DNA of 64,000 nt, taken from NCBI GenBank assembly GCA_902493145.1, contig CABUOA010000004.1, positions 19,872 to 83,871 of the forward strand, in the 5' to 3' direction. The stretch comes from an uncultured Collinsella sp. (GTDB lineage Bacteria; Actinomycetota; Coriobacteriia; Coriobacteriales; Coriobacteriaceae). The notes below the pieces were generated by a model, which had not been told where the DNA came from, made no database searches, and saw only the letters and a program-made list of their open reading frames with translations. This document shows positions 7,840-16,088 of the stretch, piece after piece (the stretch's first letter is position 1; every line of letters starts with the position of its first letter). A program made the translations under genes and the position numbers.

Positions 7840-8092
7840 TCCAAGCCATCTCCTGTCTCCACTCAAAACAGACCCGATAGCGCTCGTTAACACGGATGCT
7901 ATATTGACCGGCACGATCGCCCTTCAAAGCTTCCAGGCGGTTGCCCGGTGGAACGCGAAGATCATCAAGCGAAGCACAAACCTGCAGTTGGCGAATCTTC
8001 CTCAACGCAACACGCTCAAAGGGCACGAACCTCCTGACCCGCACACCCATGGCAAAGCGTTCGGTATCCTCATCTTTATACGATGCAATCAT
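7811..8092 (-). CDS. higB: HigB/RelE-type toxin
   Basis: A 93-residue RelE-fold mRNA interferase of the HigB group. Recognisable blocks are LRKIRQLQVCASLDDLRVPP, NRLEALKGDRAGQYSIRVNE and the C-terminal YRVCFEW...VEIVDYHK. HigB toxins cleave ribosome-bound mRNA. Full family length, no breaks. It begins at the ATG 8090-8092 and overlaps the antitoxin start. Confidence 0.85.
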   Translation of the reverse strand: MIASYKDEDTERFAMGVRVRRFVPFERVALRKIRQLQVCASLDDLRVPPGNRLEALKGDRAGQYSIRVNERYRVCFEWRQEMAWNVEIVDYHK

Positions 8093-8107
8093 AGTATCGC
8101 CTTACGT

Positions 8108-8149
8108 TAGTAACGTCAAACGTTTCTACAGACTTACATCTCTATTATA
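8108..8149 (-). promoter_or_regulatory. higBA promoter and likely autoregulatory site
   Basis: A consensus -10 TATAAT lies on the leftward strand (ATTATA at 8144-8149) in an AT-rich stretch. Downstream, ACGTTAGTAACGT-like dyad sequence lies around 8103-8116, placed between promoter and higB start where HigA operators occur. The -35 is not clear. Confidence 0.45.
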
Positions 8150-8194
8150 TCGTACGTTTGTTCGTGTTTTCTAGAACAAATAGTCCTTCACGCC

Positions 8195-9382
8195 TTAGTC
8201 AAGCAAAAGCAATCGTTTGTAGACATCGAGGCCCTTGAGTAGGATTTCCTCGTCGAAGAGCATGCTATCGGTATGCAGAGCGCTTGTGGCATAGGCGGGG
8301 CAGCCATCAGCGTCGATCGGGTTTTCTTGTCCCCCTGGAATACCCGTGCCCAGCAAGAAGAACACGCCCGGCAAATGGCGCTGATAGAAAGCAAAGTCCT
8401 CGGCAATCAACAGCGGTTCCTCCACAAGCTGCAGCCCGGGCAAGGCAGGCGCGACGCTGGCAAACAACTCGGGGTCGTTGTCGACCGGCGGATAGCCCTC
8501 GGCAAAGTCGAGATCATACGTGCAGCCCGTTGAGACGCAGGCATCGTCCAGCACGCGGCGCACTCCTTCGCGCGCCCGGTCGAACATGTCGTCCGTAAAC
8601 ACACGCAGGCTTCCGGCCACATGGGCCTCCCCCGCCACCGCATTGCAAACCGTACCGGCCTGCAGCAGACCAAACTTACCGATACAGGGCTCGTCGGTGC
8701 CCAGCTCGTCCATCAGCTCACGCTCGGCAACCAAGAACTTGGCAGCCGCCAGCGCCGCATCGTGCGATTCGCCAACGGGAACGCCGTAGGTCTTGGCGAT
8801 ATGGATGCTCGCGCCATGGATATGAATGTGCGTCTCGCTTGAGCGCGCCAGCAGCGGACCAGAACAGCTCGCCAACGTGCCGGCGGGCAAATCGGGCCAT
8901 ACGTGGAAGCCAAAAATGCGGTCGACGCCATAGCGCTCGAATACGCCGCTCTCACACACCGTCTTGGCGCCACCGGTCGTTTCCTCGGCCGGCTGAAACA
9001 CAAAGAGCACGTTGCGCTTGATGGCACCCGGCTGCTCACGAATCGTGCGATCGACATACGTCGCGGCGGCAAGCACCATGGCCATGTGACCGTCGTGACC
9101 GCACGCATGCATCTTACCGGGATGCGTCGAGGCAAAGGCCGCGCCCGTTGCCTCCGCGATGGGCAGCGCATCCATATCGGCGCGAATCGCCGTGGCATGC
9201 GCGGCACCAACGCCAGCGTCGAAGAAAGCGCAGACGCAGCTGGGGCATGGATGAACCACCTCGCAAGCGAGCGGCGCCAACACGCCCTCGATATAGGCGA
9301 TAGTCTGCGGAAGATCGAAATCGAGCTCCGGAATGCGATGGAGATCGCGGCGATAGCGACGGAGTTCTTGGAGCTCGGTCAT
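8195..9382 (-). CDS. M20 family amidohydrolase, probable N-acetyldiaminopimelate deacetylase
   Basis: A 395-residue M20D metallopeptidase-like amidohydrolase. Metal and catalytic motifs are visible: RADMDALPI, HACGHDGHMAM, FQPAEETTGGA, and the late ALHTDSMLFDEE. The family removes N-acyl groups from amino acids. It is encoded divergently from a lysA-dapA-dapB-dapH cluster that lacks its own deacylase and whose DapH makes N-acetylated intermediates, so cleavage of N-acetyl-LL-diaminopimelate is the best inference. A hippurate or IAA-amino acid hydrolase-like role is the alternative. The ATG at 9382 has AAGGG upstream; the longer frame to 9466 has no SD. Confidence 0.75.
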   Translation of the reverse strand: MTELQELRRYRRDLHRIPELDFDLPQTIAYIEGVLAPLACEVVHPCPSCVCAFFDAGVGAAHATAIRADMDALPIAEATGAAFASTHPGKMHACGHDGHMAMVLAAATYVDRTIREQPGAIKRNVLFVFQPAEETTGGAKTVCESGVFERYGVDRIFGFHVWPDLPAGTLASCSGPLLARSSETHIHIHGASIHIAKTYGVPVGESHDAALAAAKFLVAERELMDELGTDEPCIGKFGLLQAGTVCNAVAGEAHVAGSLRVFTDDMFDRAREGVRRVLDDACVSTGCTYDLDFAEGYPPVDNDPELFASVAPALPGLQLVEEPLLIAEDFAFYQRHLPGVFFLLGTGIPGGQENPIDADGCPAYATSALHTDSMLFDEEILLKGLDVYKRLLLLD

Positions 9383-9532
9383 AGAGAATCCCTTCGTGAG
9401 GCACACCTGTTGCAACTTATTGTGATACAGGATTGTGGCACGCATGTTTCCAGCATATCCCTGCATTTTTTAAACGTTATATACGAATACTCTTGTTTGG
9501 TAAAGTGCAACGTGGTAGGGTCGTTACCACTT

Positions 9533-9689
9533 GATAGAGGCGCGGGCACGAAGAACCGCGGGCGAGCCGGCAGGCTTTGACCCCGCGGGGAGGCGAAACC
9601 CGCCGAACTGGGTTTTTCGGGCACGAACAACCTGGTGGGCCTGCGGGAAACACCCGCAGGACTGTCTGCAGCAATGCGGGAGCGCTATC
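9533..9689 (+). promoter_or_regulatory. Lysine riboswitch (L box)
   Basis: The leader of lysA-dapA matches the lysine aptamer core: P1 starts GATAGAGGCGCGG (from 9533) and closes with GGGAGCGCTATC (to 9689), with the conserved AGCCGGCAGG, GGGGAGGCGAAACCCGCCGAA-like helix and CTGCGGGAAACACCCGCAGG helix followed by ACTGTC between them. Lysine binding would repress the operon below it. No poly-U terminator follows, so control may be translational; GGATAGCG at 9740-9747 is an exact complement of the P1 3' strand (9683-9690). Confidence 0.9.
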
Positions 9690-9760
9690 CGGACATTGGG
9701 TCCACGCTATGCGGATTCGATGCGCAGATGGCGCCGTCTGGATAGCGAGGTTTACGGGAC

Positions 9761-12070
9761 ATGGCATTGACCCCCAACGAGGCGTATGCGGCCAAGCAGC
9801 CGTTTGTGGACAAGGAGACACTCGAGCATATCGTCGAGCAGTTCCCCACGCCGTTTCATCTATACGACGAGGCGGGCATCCGCCGCAACATGCAAGAAGT
9901 GCGCGACGCCTTTGCATGGAACCCGGGCTTTAAGGAATACTTTGCCGTCAAGGCCAACCCCAACCCGGCGCTCATCTCCATTCTCAACGAATACGGCTGC
10001 GGCTGCGATTGCTCGAGCTATACCGAGCTCATGATCGCCCGCTCGTTGGGCATCACCGGACACGACATCATGTTCTCGTCCAACGACACACCGGCGGCGG
10101 ACTTTGAGCTCGCCGACAAGCTGGGTGCCATCGTCAACTTTGACGACATCAGCCACATCGAGTTCTTTGAGCGCGTTGCGGGACCCATCCCCAAGACGGT
10201 CAGCTGCCGCTTTAATCCGGGCGGCCTATTCCAGCTCTCCAACGGCATCATGGACAACCCGGGCGACTCCAAATACGGCATGACCACCGAGCAGCTCTTC
10301 GAGGCCTTCCGCATGCTCAAGGCCAAGGGCGCCGAGGACTTTGGCATCCACGCATTCCTTGCCAGCAACACCGTCACCAACGACTACTACCCCAAGCTTG
10401 CGCGCATCCTCTTTGAGCTTGCCGTGCGCCTGGAGCGCGAGACCGGCGCACATGTCGCCTTTATCAATCTGTCCGGCGGCGTCGGCATCCCCTATCTGCC
10501 CGAGCAGCAGGCCAACGACATTCACGCCATCGGCGAGGGAGTGCACGCGGCATACGACGAGATCCTGGTTCCCGCCGGCATGGGCGATGTGGCCATCTGC
10601 ACCGAGATGGGCCGCTTTATGATGGGCCCCTACGGCTGCCTGGTCACCAAGGCCATCCACGAGAAGCAGATCTACAAGGACTATATCGGCGTGGACGCCA
10701 GTGCCGTCGATCTGATCCGCCCTGCCGTGTATGGCGCTTACCACCACATCACGGTGATGGGTCAGCCGGACGGTCCTGATAAAACCGCAGCCCCCGTCAC
10801 GAACACGTACGACATCACGGGCAATCTGTGCGAGAACAACGACAAGTTCGCCATCGATCGTGAGCTGCCGCATATCGACATGGGTGATGTGCTCGTGATC
10901 CACGATACCGGCGCGCATGGTTACTCCATGGGCTACAACTACAACGGACGCCTGCGCTCCGCCGAGGTGCTGCTGCGCCCCGACGGCTCGGCAGACCTCA
11001 TCCGCCGCGCCGAGCGCCCGGGCGATTACTTTGCCACGCTCGACGTGCTGCCGAGCGGCCGAGAGCTGCTGGCCAAGTCGCGCACCGAAAGTGCCCGCCG
11101 TCGCGCCCAGGACGAGCGTCTGGCCGTCGCCGCTCAGTGGAACAAACGCATCCAGATCGCGGAAGCGAAGGAGAAGAACATGGATATCCGCAACCTCGAG
11201 GGCTCGATCGTCGCCCTTGTCACGCCGTTTAAAAAGGACGGCAGTGTCGACTTTGACGCGCTCGAGCGCCTTATCGATTTCCACCTGCAAAACGGTACCG
11301 ACGCCATCCTCACCCTGGGCACCACCGGCGAGAGCGCCACGATGACCGACGACGAGGACAACTCCGTTGTCGCCGCAGTGGTCAAGCAGGTTGCGGGACG
11401 CGTCCCCGTCATTGCCGGCTCGGGCTCCAACTCCACACAGACCATGCTCACCAAGTCGCTCACCTATCAGGGACTGGGCGCCGACGGTCTGCTGCTCATT
11501 ACCCCCTACTACAACAAGTCCAACGAAGAGGGTATCTACCAGCACTTTAAGACCGTGGCCGACGCCGTGGACATCCCCTGCATCCTGTACAACATCCCCG
11601 GCCGCTGCGGCTGCGGCATCAGCGAGCGCAACGTAGAGCGCTTGGCCGCGCACCCCAACATCATGGGCATTAAGGAAGCCTCGGGCAACGTCGCCTACGC
11701 GGCCAAGATCGCCCACCTGCTGTCCGATGACTTCCGCATGTACTCGGGCGAGGACGCCCTCACCGTACCGCTCATGAGCCTGGGCGCCTCGGGCACCATC
11801 AGTGTGTGGGCCGATGTTCAGCCGCAGCTCGTGCACGACATGTGCCGCGCCTATCTGGACGGCGACGTGGAGCACGCCCGCGATATCCAGATTGCCGGTC
11901 AGCCGCTCATTAACGCCCTCTTTAGCGAGGTCAACCCCATCCCCGTTAAGGAAGCGCTCGCTCAGATGGGTATGATCGAGGCGAACTACCGCATGCCGCT
12001 GTGCCCCATGGCAGACGACACGCGCGCTGCACTTACCGATGCTCTGAAGGGAGCTGGTCTGCTTGATTAA
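9761..12070 (+). CDS. lysA-dapA: Fused diaminopimelate decarboxylase / 4-hydroxy-tetrahydrodipicolinate synthase
   Basis: One uninterrupted 769-codon frame holds LysA (residues 1 to ~430) and a complete DapA (474-769). LysA is a PLP fold III decarboxylase making L-lysine from meso-DAP; its PLP lysine is in FAVKANPNP (K64), with the glycine loop INLSGGVG and the dimer-partner motif CENNDKF. About 45 charged residues (RTESARRRAQDERL region) link it to DapA, which condenses pyruvate with aspartate semialdehyde. The junction retains an AAGGAG SD and ATG at 11180, so free DapA may also be made. LysA and DapA are normally separate; fusing the last and first steps of the branch is unusual. Preceded by a lysine riboswitch and overlapping dapB by 8 bases. 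Confidence 0.85.
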   Translation: MALTPNEAYAAKQPFVDKETLEHIVEQFPTPFHLYDEAGIRRNMQEVRDAFAWNPGFKEYFAVKANPNPALISILNEYGCGCDCSSYTELMIARSLGITGHDIMFSSNDTPAADFELADKLGAIVNFDDISHIEFFERVAGPIPKTVSCRFNPGGLFQLSNGIMDNPGDSKYGMTTEQLFEAFRMLKAKGAEDFGIHAFLASNTVTNDYYPKLARILFELAVRLERETGAHVAFINLSGGVGIPYLPEQQANDIHAIGEGVHAAYDEILVPAGMGDVAICTEMGRFMMGPYGCLVTKAIHEKQIYKDYIGVDASAVDLIRPAVYGAYHHITVMGQPDGPDKTAAPVTNTYDITGNLCENNDKFAIDRELPHIDMGDVLVIHDTGAHGYSMGYNYNGRLRSAEVLLRPDGSADLIRRAERPGDYFATLDVLPSGRELLAKSRTESARRRAQDERLAVAAQWNKRIQIAEAKEKNMDIRNLEGSIVALVTPFKKDGSVDFDALERLIDFHLQNGTDAILTLGTTGESATMTDDEDNSVVAAVVKQVAGRVPVIAGSGSNSTQTMLTKSLTYQGLGADGLLLITPYYNKSNEEGIYQHFKTVADAVDIPCILYNIPGRCGCGISERNVERLAAHPNIMGIKEASGNVAYAAKIAHLLSDDFRMYSGEDALTVPLMSLGASGTISVWADVQPQLVHDMCRAYLDGDVEHARDIQIAGQPLINALFSEVNPIPVKEALAQMGMIEANYRMPLCPMADDTRAALTDALKGAGLLD
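11180..12070 (+). CDS. dapA: DapA, 4-hydroxy-tetrahydrodipicolinate synthase (internal start within fused frame)
   Basis: This 296-residue segment alone is a full-length class I aldolase-type DapA. The Schiff-base lysine is in MGIKEASGN (K165 of the domain), the proton-relay tyrosine in ILYNIPGR, and the substrate-binding TLGTTGES follows the N-terminus. An SD (AAGGAG) six bases before ATG 11180 is exactly what a separate gene would have, yet no stop codon separates it from lysA. Either both products are made or a stop was lost recently. It is listed separately because independent initiation is plausible. Confidence 0.8.
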   Translation: MDIRNLEGSIVALVTPFKKDGSVDFDALERLIDFHLQNGTDAILTLGTTGESATMTDDEDNSVVAAVVKQVAGRVPVIAGSGSNSTQTMLTKSLTYQGLGADGLLLITPYYNKSNEEGIYQHFKTVADAVDIPCILYNIPGRCGCGISERNVERLAAHPNIMGIKEASGNVAYAAKIAHLLSDDFRMYSGEDALTVPLMSLGASGTISVWADVQPQLVHDMCRAYLDGDVEHARDIQIAGQPLINALFSEVNPIPVKEALAQMGMIEANYRMPLCPMADDTRAALTDALKGAGLLD

Positions 12071-12803
12071 GACCGTCATTATGGGAACGGGCCGTATGGG
12101 CTCGCTCATCCGCACCACCGCCGAGGGCGTTGTCGACGCCGCCGGTCAGCCCGTTTTTGATATCGTCGCCCAGATCGGTTTTGATCTGTCCGAGCTCGAG
12201 AGCGCCCCGGCAGCCGACGTCATCATCGACTTCTCGAACGTCGTGACCTTCGATGCCGTCGTCGCCTATGTCGAGCGCACGGGCGCGGCGTTGGTCTCGG
12301 GCACCACGGGCTACACACCCGAGCAGATGGATCGCCTGCGCGAGCTGGGTCAGAACGCCCGCGTCATGCACTCCGGCAATTACTCCATCGGCATCGCAGC
12401 CCTGCGCCATCTGGTAGCGCAGGCCACACGCGAGCTGCCCGGCTTTGACTGCGAAATCGTCGAGACGCACCATAACCAAAAGGTCGATGCCCCCAGCGGC
12501 ACTGCCAAGTTGCTACTCGATGCCGTCGTCGAAGCCGAGCCCGAGGCAGGCTACCACCCCGTCTATGGCCGCGAGGGCATGTGCGGCGCGCGTAATCCCA
12601 AGGAGATCGGCATGCACTCGCTGCGCGGTGGCACTGTCGCCGGCGTGCACGAAGTGAGTTTCTTTGGCCAAGACGAGGAAGTCACACTCACCCACCGCGC
12701 CACGAGCCGTCAGATCTTTGTCAACGGCGCCCTGGCAGCCGCGCAGAAGCTCGTCGCCCGCGAACCCGGCTTCTATACGTTCGACCAGGTCATGTTTGCC
12801 TAA
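12063..12803 (+). CDS. dapB: 4-hydroxy-tetrahydrodipicolinate reductase
   Basis: A 246-residue DapB. The N-terminal nucleotide motif is GTGRMGSL, SGTTGYTPEQM is the NAD(P)H loop, and ETHHNQKVDAPSGTA is the family's catalytic His/Lys signature. It reduces the DapA product to tetrahydrodipicolinate. The start is TTG at 12063, inside the end of dapA (8-base overlap), with AGGGAG nine bases upstream, so translation is coupled to dapA. Complete, no anomalies. Confidence 0.9.
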   Translation: MIKTVIMGTGRMGSLIRTTAEGVVDAAGQPVFDIVAQIGFDLSELESAPAADVIIDFSNVVTFDAVVAYVERTGAALVSGTTGYTPEQMDRLRELGQNARVMHSGNYSIGIAALRHLVAQATRELPGFDCEIVETHHNQKVDAPSGTAKLLLDAVVEAEPEAGYHPVYGREGMCGARNPKEIGMHSLRGGTVAGVHEVSFFGQDEEVTLTHRATSRQIFVNGALAAAQKLVAREPGFYTFDQVMFA

Positions 12804-12842
12804 CCAGGTATCAACCGAATCCACCCAAAGGAGAGATAGCAA

Positions 12843-13562
12843 ATGAGCAACGCAGCCGAGATGGATGCACAGGAGATTATCAACTACATCGCCACCGCGC
12901 CCAAGAAAACGCCCGTCAAGCTGTACGTGCGCGAGAAGCCGGGCATGAAGGTCCAGTGGGGCAATGCGCACGTCTACGGCGGTCGTCGTGGCAAGACCGT
13001 CTTTGGTGACTGGAATGAGCTCAAGGCGATCCTCGACGCCAACGCCGGCTCCATCGACTACTACGACGTAGAGAACGACTGCCGCAACTCCGCCGTGCCC
13101 ATGCTCGACCTCAAGGGCATCAACGCCCGCATCGAGCCGGGCGCGATCATCCGCGACCGCGTCGAGATCGGCGATCGCGCCGTCATCATGATGGGCGCCA
13201 TCATCAACATCGGCTCCGTCATTGGTGAGGGTTCCATGATCGATATGGGCGCCGTGCTGGGCGGCCGCGCCACCGTGGGCAAGAACTGCCACATCGGCGC
13301 TGGAACCGTGTTGGCAGGCGTCGTGGAGCCCGCCAGCGCCACGCCCGTCATCATCGAGGACGATGTCATGATCGGCGCAAACGCCGTGGTCCTGGAAGGC
13401 GTGCGCGTGGGCAAGGGCGCTGTTGTCGCCGCCGGCGCCGTGTGCGTCGAGGACGTCCCCGCCGGCGCCGTCGTGGCCGGTGTCCCCGCCCGCGTCATCA
13501 AGATGCGCGACGAGAAGACCGACAGCAAGACCGGCCTGGAAGAGGGCTTACGTCAACTTTAA
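12843..13562 (+). CDS. dapH: Tetrahydrodipicolinate N-acetyltransferase
   Basis: A 239-residue left-handed beta-helix acyltransferase of the DapH/DapD type. The N-terminal ~80 residues ([20 protein letters not shown]) are the small helical domain of the N-acetyl variant; hexapeptide repeats run from ~100 to 215 ([37 protein letters not shown]). It acetylates tetrahydrodipicolinate to open the ring. An AAAGGAGAG SD precedes ATG 12843, 39 bp after dapB. Last gene of the riboswitch-controlled operon, followed by two hairpins. Confidence 0.9.
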   Translation: MSNAAEMDAQEIINYIATAPKKTPVKLYVREKPGMKVQWGNAHVYGGRRGKTVFGDWNELKAILDANAGSIDYYDVENDCRNSAVPMLDLKGINARIEPGAIIRDRVEIGDRAVIMMGAIINIGSVIGEGSMIDMGAVLGGRATVGKNCHIGAGTVLAGVVEPASATPVIIEDDVMIGANAVVLEGVRVGKGAVVAAGAVCVEDVPAGAVVAGVPARVIKMRDEKTDSKTGLEEGLRQL

Positions 13563-13567
13563 TAGTT

Positions 13568-13593
13568 ACGCGGTTTTGACAAACCGCGTTTTC
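13568..13593 (+). terminator. Intrinsic terminator after dapH
   Basis: Nine-bp stem ACGCGGTTT (13568-13576) with AAACCGCGT (13581-13589), loop TGAC, then TTTT-C. The sequence TAGTTACGCGGTTT here recurs at 23295-23308 as part of another hairpin. Confidence 0.75.
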
Positions 13594-13636
13594 GCTGACG
13601 TATGCTCAACCTGCGGGATAATTCATCCCTAAACAA

Positions 13637-13670
13637 AAAGGCCGAAGCCCCAAGGAGCTTCGGCCTTTGC
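13637..13670. terminator. Bidirectional terminator between convergent genes
   Basis: Twelve-bp stem AAAGGCCGAAGC (13637-13648) with GCTTCGGCCTTT (13657-13668), 8-base loop. It separates dapH (+) from the nucleoid-associated protein gene (-). Confidence 0.85.
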
Positions 13671-13695
13671 TTTCTCGCTGTAGACGTAACGCAAC

Positions 13696-14700
13696 TTATC
13701 GATTCTCGATGCTGCCGATATTCTTGAGCTCGATGGAGATGAGGCCGTTGGGCTCATTGACGAACTCAATGTACTCGGAATTCGAACCCATCTCGGCCGG
13801 GAAGCTGATCTCGATGCCCGTATCGGTACGAATCTTGTGGTTGCGCACGGCCGCACGCTCGACCTGCTTGCGCTCCACGGGAACACGCTCGGGCACCTTC
13901 TCTTCGGTCAGCGCCGCACGTACGCTCTCTTTGATGACCGGCTCGTCCTCAAAGACCTCATCGACGATATCCCAGGGCGGCAGCTCCTCGTCATCCTCAA
14001 CCTTCTCGGCAACGGCAGCCTTAACCTTAGCGAGCGCTACGGCCGTATTGGCACCGTGCTCCTCGGCGACTTCCTCGACCACGCGCGTCACGGTGTCGAT
14101 GACCTCCTTGCCCGACACGCCCGTATCGCACTGCAGCAGACCGTCGGGAATGAGCATGCGGTCCTCACCGGCAATCTTGCGCTTCTTGTCCACATAGCCG
14201 ATCTCCATGGTGCTTGCACGCACGATTGCATAGCTCGGCACCTTTTGGGAAGGATTCGGCAGGATAGCATAGTGGCGCGCGATGTCGTTGCGTACCTCGC
14301 CCTCCTCGCGGCCCACCTCGTGCATAAAGGCCTGTTTGGAGCCCAGCAGCATCACGGCAAACCAGCGGGCATCCTCATCGTCGTCAAAATCAGCCACGAG
14401 CACGTCGGTGGACTCGGCTTTCTCGGCTTTGGTAAGCTCGGAGGAGATAAACTCCGCAATCTGCTGCGACAGGTCCACGAACTCGCGCTCGCCAAAGAAA
14501 TAGCCCTTGAGCTCGCCGCCAAACGCAGAGTTCTCGGCAAACGTGGCACGTTTATTGTCGGCCGAGGTGCGTGCGCGGCGCAGATGCGTTGTTACGAAAT
14601 TGCGCACGGTACGGCTCTCGATATCGAGCTCGCGCTGGCTCATAACGTTGACGGCAGAGTCAAAGTCCAGGATATGCAGAATCGCGTGATTGATTTTCAT
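13696..14700 (-). CDS. Nucleoid-associated protein, NdpA/YejK family
   Basis: A 334-residue protein, the same length as E. coli YejK. The opening MKINHAILHILDF is the family hallmark, and the rest follows the usual alpha/beta layout (e.g. ALAKVKAAVAE, IEISFPAEMGSN, ISIELKNIGSIENR). These proteins associate with the nucleoid; the exact function is unclear. The ATG at 14700 is preferred over the one at 14709 by family start, though the SD is weak (CGGA). Single gene between a bidirectional terminator and a direct-repeat copy. Confidence 0.8.
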   Translation of the reverse strand: MKINHAILHILDFDSAVNVMSQRELDIESRTVRNFVTTHLRRARTSADNKRATFAENSAFGGELKGYFFGEREFVDLSQQIAEFISSELTKAEKAESTDVLVADFDDDEDARWFAVMLLGSKQAFMHEVGREEGEVRNDIARHYAILPNPSQKVPSYAIVRASTMEIGYVDKKRKIAGEDRMLIPDGLLQCDTGVSGKEVIDTVTRVVEEVAEEHGANTAVALAKVKAAVAEKVEDDEELPPWDIVDEVFEDEPVIKESVRAALTEEKVPERVPVERKQVERAAVRNHKIRTDTGIEISFPAEMGSNSEYIEFVNEPNGLISIELKNIGSIENR

Positions 14701-14780
14701 ATACGGCATTCCGTTCTAGATCGATTTCGGCACGAACCAGTATAGCGGTCGAGCCCTCCCCGAGCGCATCGAAGATTGCT

Positions 14781-14809
14781 GCATTGAGGGCCAGGTTGCT
14801 TTGCACCAA
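14781..14809 (+). repeat. Direct repeat copy 1 flanking the Mbeg1-like gene
   Basis: GCATTGAGGGCCAGGTTGCT and following TTGCACCAA. A copy with about 85% identity lies at 15995-16022 in the same orientation, so the two bracket the gene at 14813-15973. Both contain the GGGnCAGGTTnnTTTTG-like motif seen also near 115 and 43430. Confidence 0.6.
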
Positions 14810-14812
14810 TGG

Positions 14813-15973
14813 CTAGCGCAGGAGCTCGGACTGCCAAGCCTCGAGCTGTTCTGCCAGACTCTTACCGGCGGCGGACATGTCGATCTGGGGTCGTTTGGGC
14901 AGCAGTGCGCATTTAAGGATTGCCACGATGGTCTGCGAGACAAAGCGTCGTGTATCCTTGTCGAAACCCTGCGCAGCCTGGAGCATCACGGGCAGGCTCT
15001 CGCGCAGATTCCCAGCGATATCCGCAAACCGCTCAGCACCCGTAGCCTCAAACACGGAAAATAACGCATCTACAAAACGCTCGCGCTCGCTAGGCCCCAC
15101 TGCAAGCAGCATCTCGCGAATGGAGCCATCAACGTATCGAGCACCGGCGGACAGGCACTCACAGTACACGAAGTCGCGACCATCAACCACCCAGCTAAAG
15201 GGATTGTGCTGCAGCAGGCTGAACTCGGTGCTCTCAACGATGGCATAGTCCTCCTGCGTCTCGAACATCATGCCAAAGATCGACGACCGAGGTAGCGTCT
15301 TGTCGATTCGACCGGAAAGATCGGCAAAGGCGTTGCCGTTCAGAAACTCCTCGACGAAGCCCGGACCATCATGGGAATACACCCGTTCGATTCGCTCACG
15401 GGCGACATCGGAGCACATCGCCGCACCGTACACCGCAAGGTTTCCACCCTTGGAATGACCTCCGCACAAAAGCGGCCCGTCAATCGCATCCGCCGCCTCG
15501 TCCACATAACGCGCCGCGGATTCCTGGGCCGGCACAGGACACCGGAATGCCATGTTAAAGTCCTCTTTCCAGCCCACAATCGTACTGTCGGTCCCCCGAA
15601 AGGAAAAATAACTAAACCCCGCCGGAAACCGGAACGCCATGGCTGCAAACTGCTCTGTCGCCACCACATCGCTCACGGCACGATAGCCGCAAACGTGTAC
15701 GCCACGGTAGCGAGGGCTTGCTGTCACGGCCTCCAACAAGGCTCTGCTCCCCTCTGGGTCCCACAAGTCGTCAATCATGTCCCGGTAGCACTCGGCACGT
15801 AGCAGCTCACGCACATCCAGTCCCTGCCAACCGGCCAGCTCCGCCATATCACCCGGCAAACGCAAATAGGACAACCACGCAAAGACTAGGCTATCCACCG
15901 CGCAGAACGGCCGCTCCTCAAACGGATCAAACGCCGTCTGGGCATAGGTCAAAAAATTAGGCGAATCCGACAT
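14813..15973 (-). CDS. Mbeg1-like alpha/beta hydrolase (DUF2974)
   Basis: A 386-residue protein of the DUF2974 group. The nucleophile elbow is GGHSKGGNLAVYGA, preceded by FSYFSFRGTDSTIVGWKEDFNM, the lipase-like strand and oxyanion region. Members are predicted serine hydrolases, probably lipases or peptidases, often cytoplasmic and common in gut bacteria; substrates are unknown. The C-terminal ~130 residues are helical and specific to this group. ATG at 15973 has GGGAGG close upstream. The gene is bracketed by two direct repeats, hinting that it moved as a unit. Confidence 0.75.
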   Translation of the reverse strand: MSDSPNFLTYAQTAFDPFEERPFCAVDSLVFAWLSYLRLPGDMAELAGWQGLDVRELLRAECYRDMIDDLWDPEGSRALLEAVTASPRYRGVHVCGYRAVSDVVATEQFAAMAFRFPAGFSYFSFRGTDSTIVGWKEDFNMAFRCPVPAQESAARYVDEAADAIDGPLLCGGHSKGGNLAVYGAAMCSDVARERIERVYSHDGPGFVEEFLNGNAFADLSGRIDKTLPRSSIFGMMFETQEDYAIVESTEFSLLQHNPFSWVVDGRDFVYCECLSAGARYVDGSIREMLLAVGPSERERFVDALFSVFEATGAERFADIAGNLRESLPVMLQAAQGFDKDTRRFVSQTIVAILKCALLPKRPQIDMSAAGKSLAEQLEAWQSELLR

Positions 15974-15994
15974 GGCCCTCCCATCAACTATGGT

Positions 15995-16022
15995 GCATTG
16001 GGGTCAGGTTACTTTGCATCAA
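15995..16022 (+). repeat. Direct repeat copy 2 flanking the Mbeg1-like gene
   Basis: GCATTGGGGTCAGGTTACTT and following TGCATCAA, matching 14781-14809 in the same orientation. It lies just before the start codon of the Mbeg1-like gene and just beyond the ldh terminator. Confidence 0.6.
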
Positions 16023-16057
16023 AAAGGCGCCCGGGCCGTGTGGACCCGGACGCCTTT
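16023..16057 (-). terminator. Intrinsic terminator of ldh
   Basis: AAAGGCG (16023-16029) pairs with CGCCTTT (16051-16057), with inner CCGGG/CCCGG pairing. On the leftward strand the stem is followed by TTTTTGATG. Confidence 0.75.
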
Positions 16058-16088
16058 CATTGTAGCCTGTTGCCCAAAAGAGCTTGAT

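Noticed and set aside
10226..12118. A 630-codon leftward open frame
   Set aside because: Antisense shadow of lysA-dapA, whose catalytic motifs are clear.
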